In this document: piece after piece, positions 61,778-64,000 of the stretch | Numbering within the stretch: the stretch's first letter is position 1 | How the letters are laid out: every line of letters starts with the position of its first letter | DNA from: UBA6522 sp965205045 | GTDB taxonomy: Bacteria; Pseudomonadota; Gammaproteobacteria; Steroidobacterales; Rariloculaceae | NCBI GenBank assembly: GCA_965205045.1 | Contig: OZ242031.1 | Coordinates: 4,526,001 to 4,590,000 of the forward strand | Length of the DNA stretch: 64,000 bases | Reading direction: 5' to 3' | The notes under the pieces: generated by a model | Databases searched by the model: none | Told to the model about the DNA's origin: nothing | What the model saw: the letters and a program-made list of their open reading frames with translations, nothing else | Translations under genes and position numbers: made by a program

Positions 61778-62265
61778 CCGCGCCTGTCAACCCCCGCAAC
61801 GAAACGAACGTTTGATGTCATGACCTGCCCCTCGAGACACCGGCAATCAATGCGGCGTGGAAGGAATTTGAACAGAATCCGCCTGCGAATTCAAGACTGC
61901 CCCGGCCGTGCGAGCGGGCCTGTTCGAAAGTCACGGCGCGGTTCTCCCGGGGGAGGCGATCGAAGCGGCCCATCGCGCGCACGATGGAGATGGCGGCGTT
62001 GCCGATCGCGGCGAGGTTTTGCGGCGGATGCCCGGCCGCGGCGCGGCGAACTCCCCGAACGCGCTCACGCCGCGGTGGCGGGCCAGCCGCGCCGCGGCCG
62101 CGATCGTCGGATGGCGCGCCAGGCTGTTGGGCGGCATGACTTCATCCCTCCCCGTCCATGGCCTCAGGCTATACGCCCCGACTTTTGAATAGTCCTGCGC
62201 GCGTGCGCACGGTTACGGACGCGCGTATCCAAAACCATCGATTCGCTCCAGCACACCGGCGTATC
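61778..62265. other. gap of about 490 bases with possible transposase debris
   Basis: No intact gene is seen. On the minus strand around 61830-62137, two frames joined by a shift read SLARHPTIAAAARLARHRGV and NLAAIGNAAISIVRAMGRFD, the latter recalling the C-terminus of some IS4/IS5-type transposases. This is a weak resemblance only. The rest holds nothing recognised. Confidence 0.25.
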
Positions 62266-63075
62266 TCAGGCCAGTTCCCTGCTCCGTCGGGCGGCGGCCT
62301 GCACCGCCTCGCTGAGGAGCGCTTCCAGAGCGCCCGAGTCGCCGATCAGCACCTCGAGCGCGGCCTGCGTCGTCCCGCCGGGACTGGTGACCTGGCGGCG
62401 CAGTTCCGCCGGGTCCGTACCCGACGCCATGGCGTAGGCACCCGCGCCGGAAACCGTTGCCAATGCCAGCCGCTCGGCCAGACCCCGCTCGAAACCGACC
62501 TTCACCGCCGCCGCCGCCAGGCATTCGATCAGCAGGAATACATAGGCCGGGCCGCTGCCGGAGACGGCGGTTACCGCATCCATGAGGCTATCGTCCTTAA
62601 GCCACACCACCTGTCCCACCGCGGCCATGAGCGATTCGCAAAGCCGCTGCAGGTCCGGGCCCACGACGTCGCTGGCGGCCAGCGCGGTGATTCCCCTGCC
62701 GATCGAAGCCGGCGTGTTGGGCATGCCGCGGACGATGGCCGCACCGGTGCCGAGCAGGCCCTGGTAGAACGCGATGGTCTTGCCCGCGGCAATGGTGAGC
62801 AAGACAGCCCGGCCGTCGGCCAGGTCGCGATAGTCCTGCAATGCTCCCTCGACCAGGTGTGGCTTGACGGCCAGTACGATCACATCGGGGCGAAACGAAT
62901 CCGGCCGCCCCGGGGAGGCCTTGATACCCAGCGATTCGACGGCCGCGCGCGCCCGGCCGTCCGGGTCCACCACGTGAATCGTCTCCGGCGCCCGGCCGTC
63001 CGCGAGCCACCCACGCAGCAACGCCTGGCCCATGTTGCCGCCGCCCGCCAGCAGAATCGCTTTCCGACCGCTCAT
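62266..63075 (-). CDS. proC: pyrroline-5-carboxylate reductase
   Basis: A 269-residue enzyme for the last step of proline synthesis. The NADP-binding loop is LLAGGGNMGQALLRG, followed by DVIVLAVKPH, VRGMPNTPASIGRGITAL, and the active-site SGSGPAYVFLLIECL with the QVTSPGGTTQAAL end. The ATG at 63075 overlaps the symporter stop (ATGA), so translation is coupled. Length is normal. Confidence 0.96.
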   Translation of the reverse strand: MSGRKAILLAGGGNMGQALLRGWLADGRAPETIHVVDPDGRARAAVESLGIKASPGRPDSFRPDVIVLAVKPHLVEGALQDYRDLADGRAVLLTIAAGKTIAFYQGLLGTGAAIVRGMPNTPASIGRGITALAASDVVGPDLQRLCESLMAAVGQVVWLKDDSLMDAVTAVSGSGPAYVFLLIECLAAAAVKVGFERGLAERLALATVSGAGAYAMASGTDPAELRRQVTSPGGTTQAALEVLIGDSGALEALLSEAVQAAARRSRELA

Positions 63076-64000
63076 GATTCCGACTCCAATCCAGCTTTTG
63101 ATTCCGATGTCGGTGACATTGCGCTCTCCGCGCTTCCCCGGGGACCGGTCACTACACGGCCCTTCCTGGCCAACACTTCTGGAACCCCCTCGCTGTGGGC
63201 CACCACACACGCCGTGACACCGTCGCCGGTCACGTTCACCGCTGTCCTCATCATGTCAAGCAACCGGTCGATCCCGAAAATGAGCGCAATACCCTCCACC
63301 GGCACACCCACCTGAGTCAATACCATGGTCAACGTGATCAGGCCGGCGGAGGGGACCGCCGCCGTGCCGATGGAGGCAAGCGTGGAGAGCAGGATAATCA
63401 CCAGGAAGTCCGCAAAGACCAGATCCACACCGTACACGTTGGCAATGAACACGGTGGCGATGCCCTGCATGATGGCCGTTCCGTCCATGTTGATGGTCGC
63501 ACCCAGCGGGACGGTGAACGAGGCAATGGAATTCGGCACGCCCAGGCGTCTCGTCAACGCGTTGAGCGTGACCGGGATCGTCGCCGCCGACGAGGCCGTG
63601 CTGAAGGCAAACGTCATCGGCGACCGCATGCGCGCCAGAAACCTGAGCGCATTCAGCCCGAAGGCCCGCAACACGAGCGAATAGACGACCAGCAGATACG
63701 CCAGCAACGTACCGGCGAGGAGCAGAAAGTAGCCCGCCAGCGGAATGAAGATTTCCCATCCCTGCGTGGCGAACGTTCGGGCCAGCAGCGCGAAAAGTCC
63801 GATCGGCGCAAGCTGGATGATGAGCATCACCATTTTCAGGATCACGTCGTTCAGGCCCCTGAACAGCCTGACCACGGGTCCTGCCCGCTCGCCGGCCAGA
63901 TTCGCCGCGAACCCGAACAGCAGCGCGAAAACAATAACCTGGAGCATCCGCCCGTCCGCCATGGCCTGGAACAGATTCTCCGGGAAGATGTCGATGAAAG
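63072..64000 (-). CDS. dicarboxylate/amino-acid:cation symporter (DAACS family), 5' end cut by window
   Basis: The 309 visible residues cover the C-terminal two thirds of a glutamate/C4-dicarboxylate symporter. The serine-rich hairpin FAFSTASSAATIPVTLNAL, the NMDGTAIMQGIATVFIAN transmembrane motif, AAVPSAGLITLTMVL and the GIDRLLDMMRTAVNVTGD helix are diagnostic. It uses sodium or protons to import glutamate, aspartate or C4-dicarboxylates. The start lies right of 64000. It is upstream of and coupled to proC. Confidence 0.94.
   Translation of the reverse strand, partial: FIDIFPENLFQAMADGRMLQVIVFALLFGFAANLAGERAGPVVRLFRGLNDVILKMVMLIIQLAPIGLFALLARTFATQGWEIFIPLAGYFLLLAGTLLAYLLVVYSLVLRAFGLNALRFLARMRSPMTFAFSTASSAATIPVTLNALTRRLGVPNSIASFTVPLGATINMDGTAIMQGIATVFIANVYGVDLVFADFLVIILLSTLASIGTAAVPSAGLITLTMVLTQVGVPVEGIALIFGIDRLLDMMRTAVNVTGDGVTACVVAHSEGVPEVLARKGRVVTGPRGSAESAMSPTSESKAGLESES

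Noticed and set aside
1..64000. tRNA genes as insertion sites for the two defence islands, and CRISPR arrays
   Set aside because: No tRNA-like cloverleaf or T-loop sequence was recognised at either island border and no spaced direct repeats were seen; a tRNA scan would settle it.

Overview
The window is a GC-rich stretch of bacterial chromosome with gene families and gene orders typical of an uncultured Gammaproteobacterium: udg-rimI beside proS, divergent purMN, dcd-apbC facing metG, and a complete rnf/rsx operon ending in nth. No tRNA, rRNA or CRISPR array was recognised. Both window ends cut genes: the 3' end of valS at the left and a dicarboxylate symporter at the right.

Layout. 1-11900 is core housekeeping: valS, a frameshifted rimI, udg, proS, acylphosphatase, an ArsC-like reductase, wrbA, a secreted TPR protein, a CDP-alcohol phosphatidyltransferase, a DUF2066 protein, purM-purN-DUF3108 and dcd. 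At 13005-18430 a defence island separates apbC from metG. It holds two intact ATPase modules (an AAA ATPase with a PD-(D/E)XK-like partner, and a fused AAA-TOPRIM protein of OLD/PARIS type) among in-frame deletion remnants of a giant DUF1998-type helicase and of DISARM-like helicase and methylase genes. Core genes resume with metG, rsxABCDGE, nth, a DUF6152 protein and rnt (18435-28219).

28220-39261 is a second defence island: an operon of an XRE-HTH/SNF2 helicase/DUF3883 fusion, a NYN RNase, a DUF1156 DNA methylase and a DUF499 ATPase. It is a helicase-methylase-ATPase system with an embedded NYN gene, an operator-like palindrome in front and twin hairpins inside. grxD, a membrane protein, nadC, a broken RES toxin and a vapBC pair follow.

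42319-55841 is a locus for plant or algal phenolics. A tannase/feruloyl-esterase lipoprotein gene is cut by an intact IS66 element with perfect 8-bp target duplications. Its TonB-dependent receptor partner has lost a large in-frame part of its barrel. Divergently, marR, a molybdopterin transhydroxylase pair resembling pyrogallol-phloroglucinol transhydroxylase (with an unusual N-terminal SCP2-like extension on the large subunit) and a TRAP transporter remain intact. The outer-membrane and hydrolysis arm therefore looks lost, while the inner-membrane and cytoplasmic arm is kept.

55845-64000 holds a Uma2-type protein, a thiolase, a small phage-gene relic, two overlapping genes for secreted proteins that share a cysteine-containing module and lie behind a 12-copy heptanucleotide repeat (possible phase variation), then proC and the symporter.

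All family assignments come from reading the translated sequence by eye; no database search was run.
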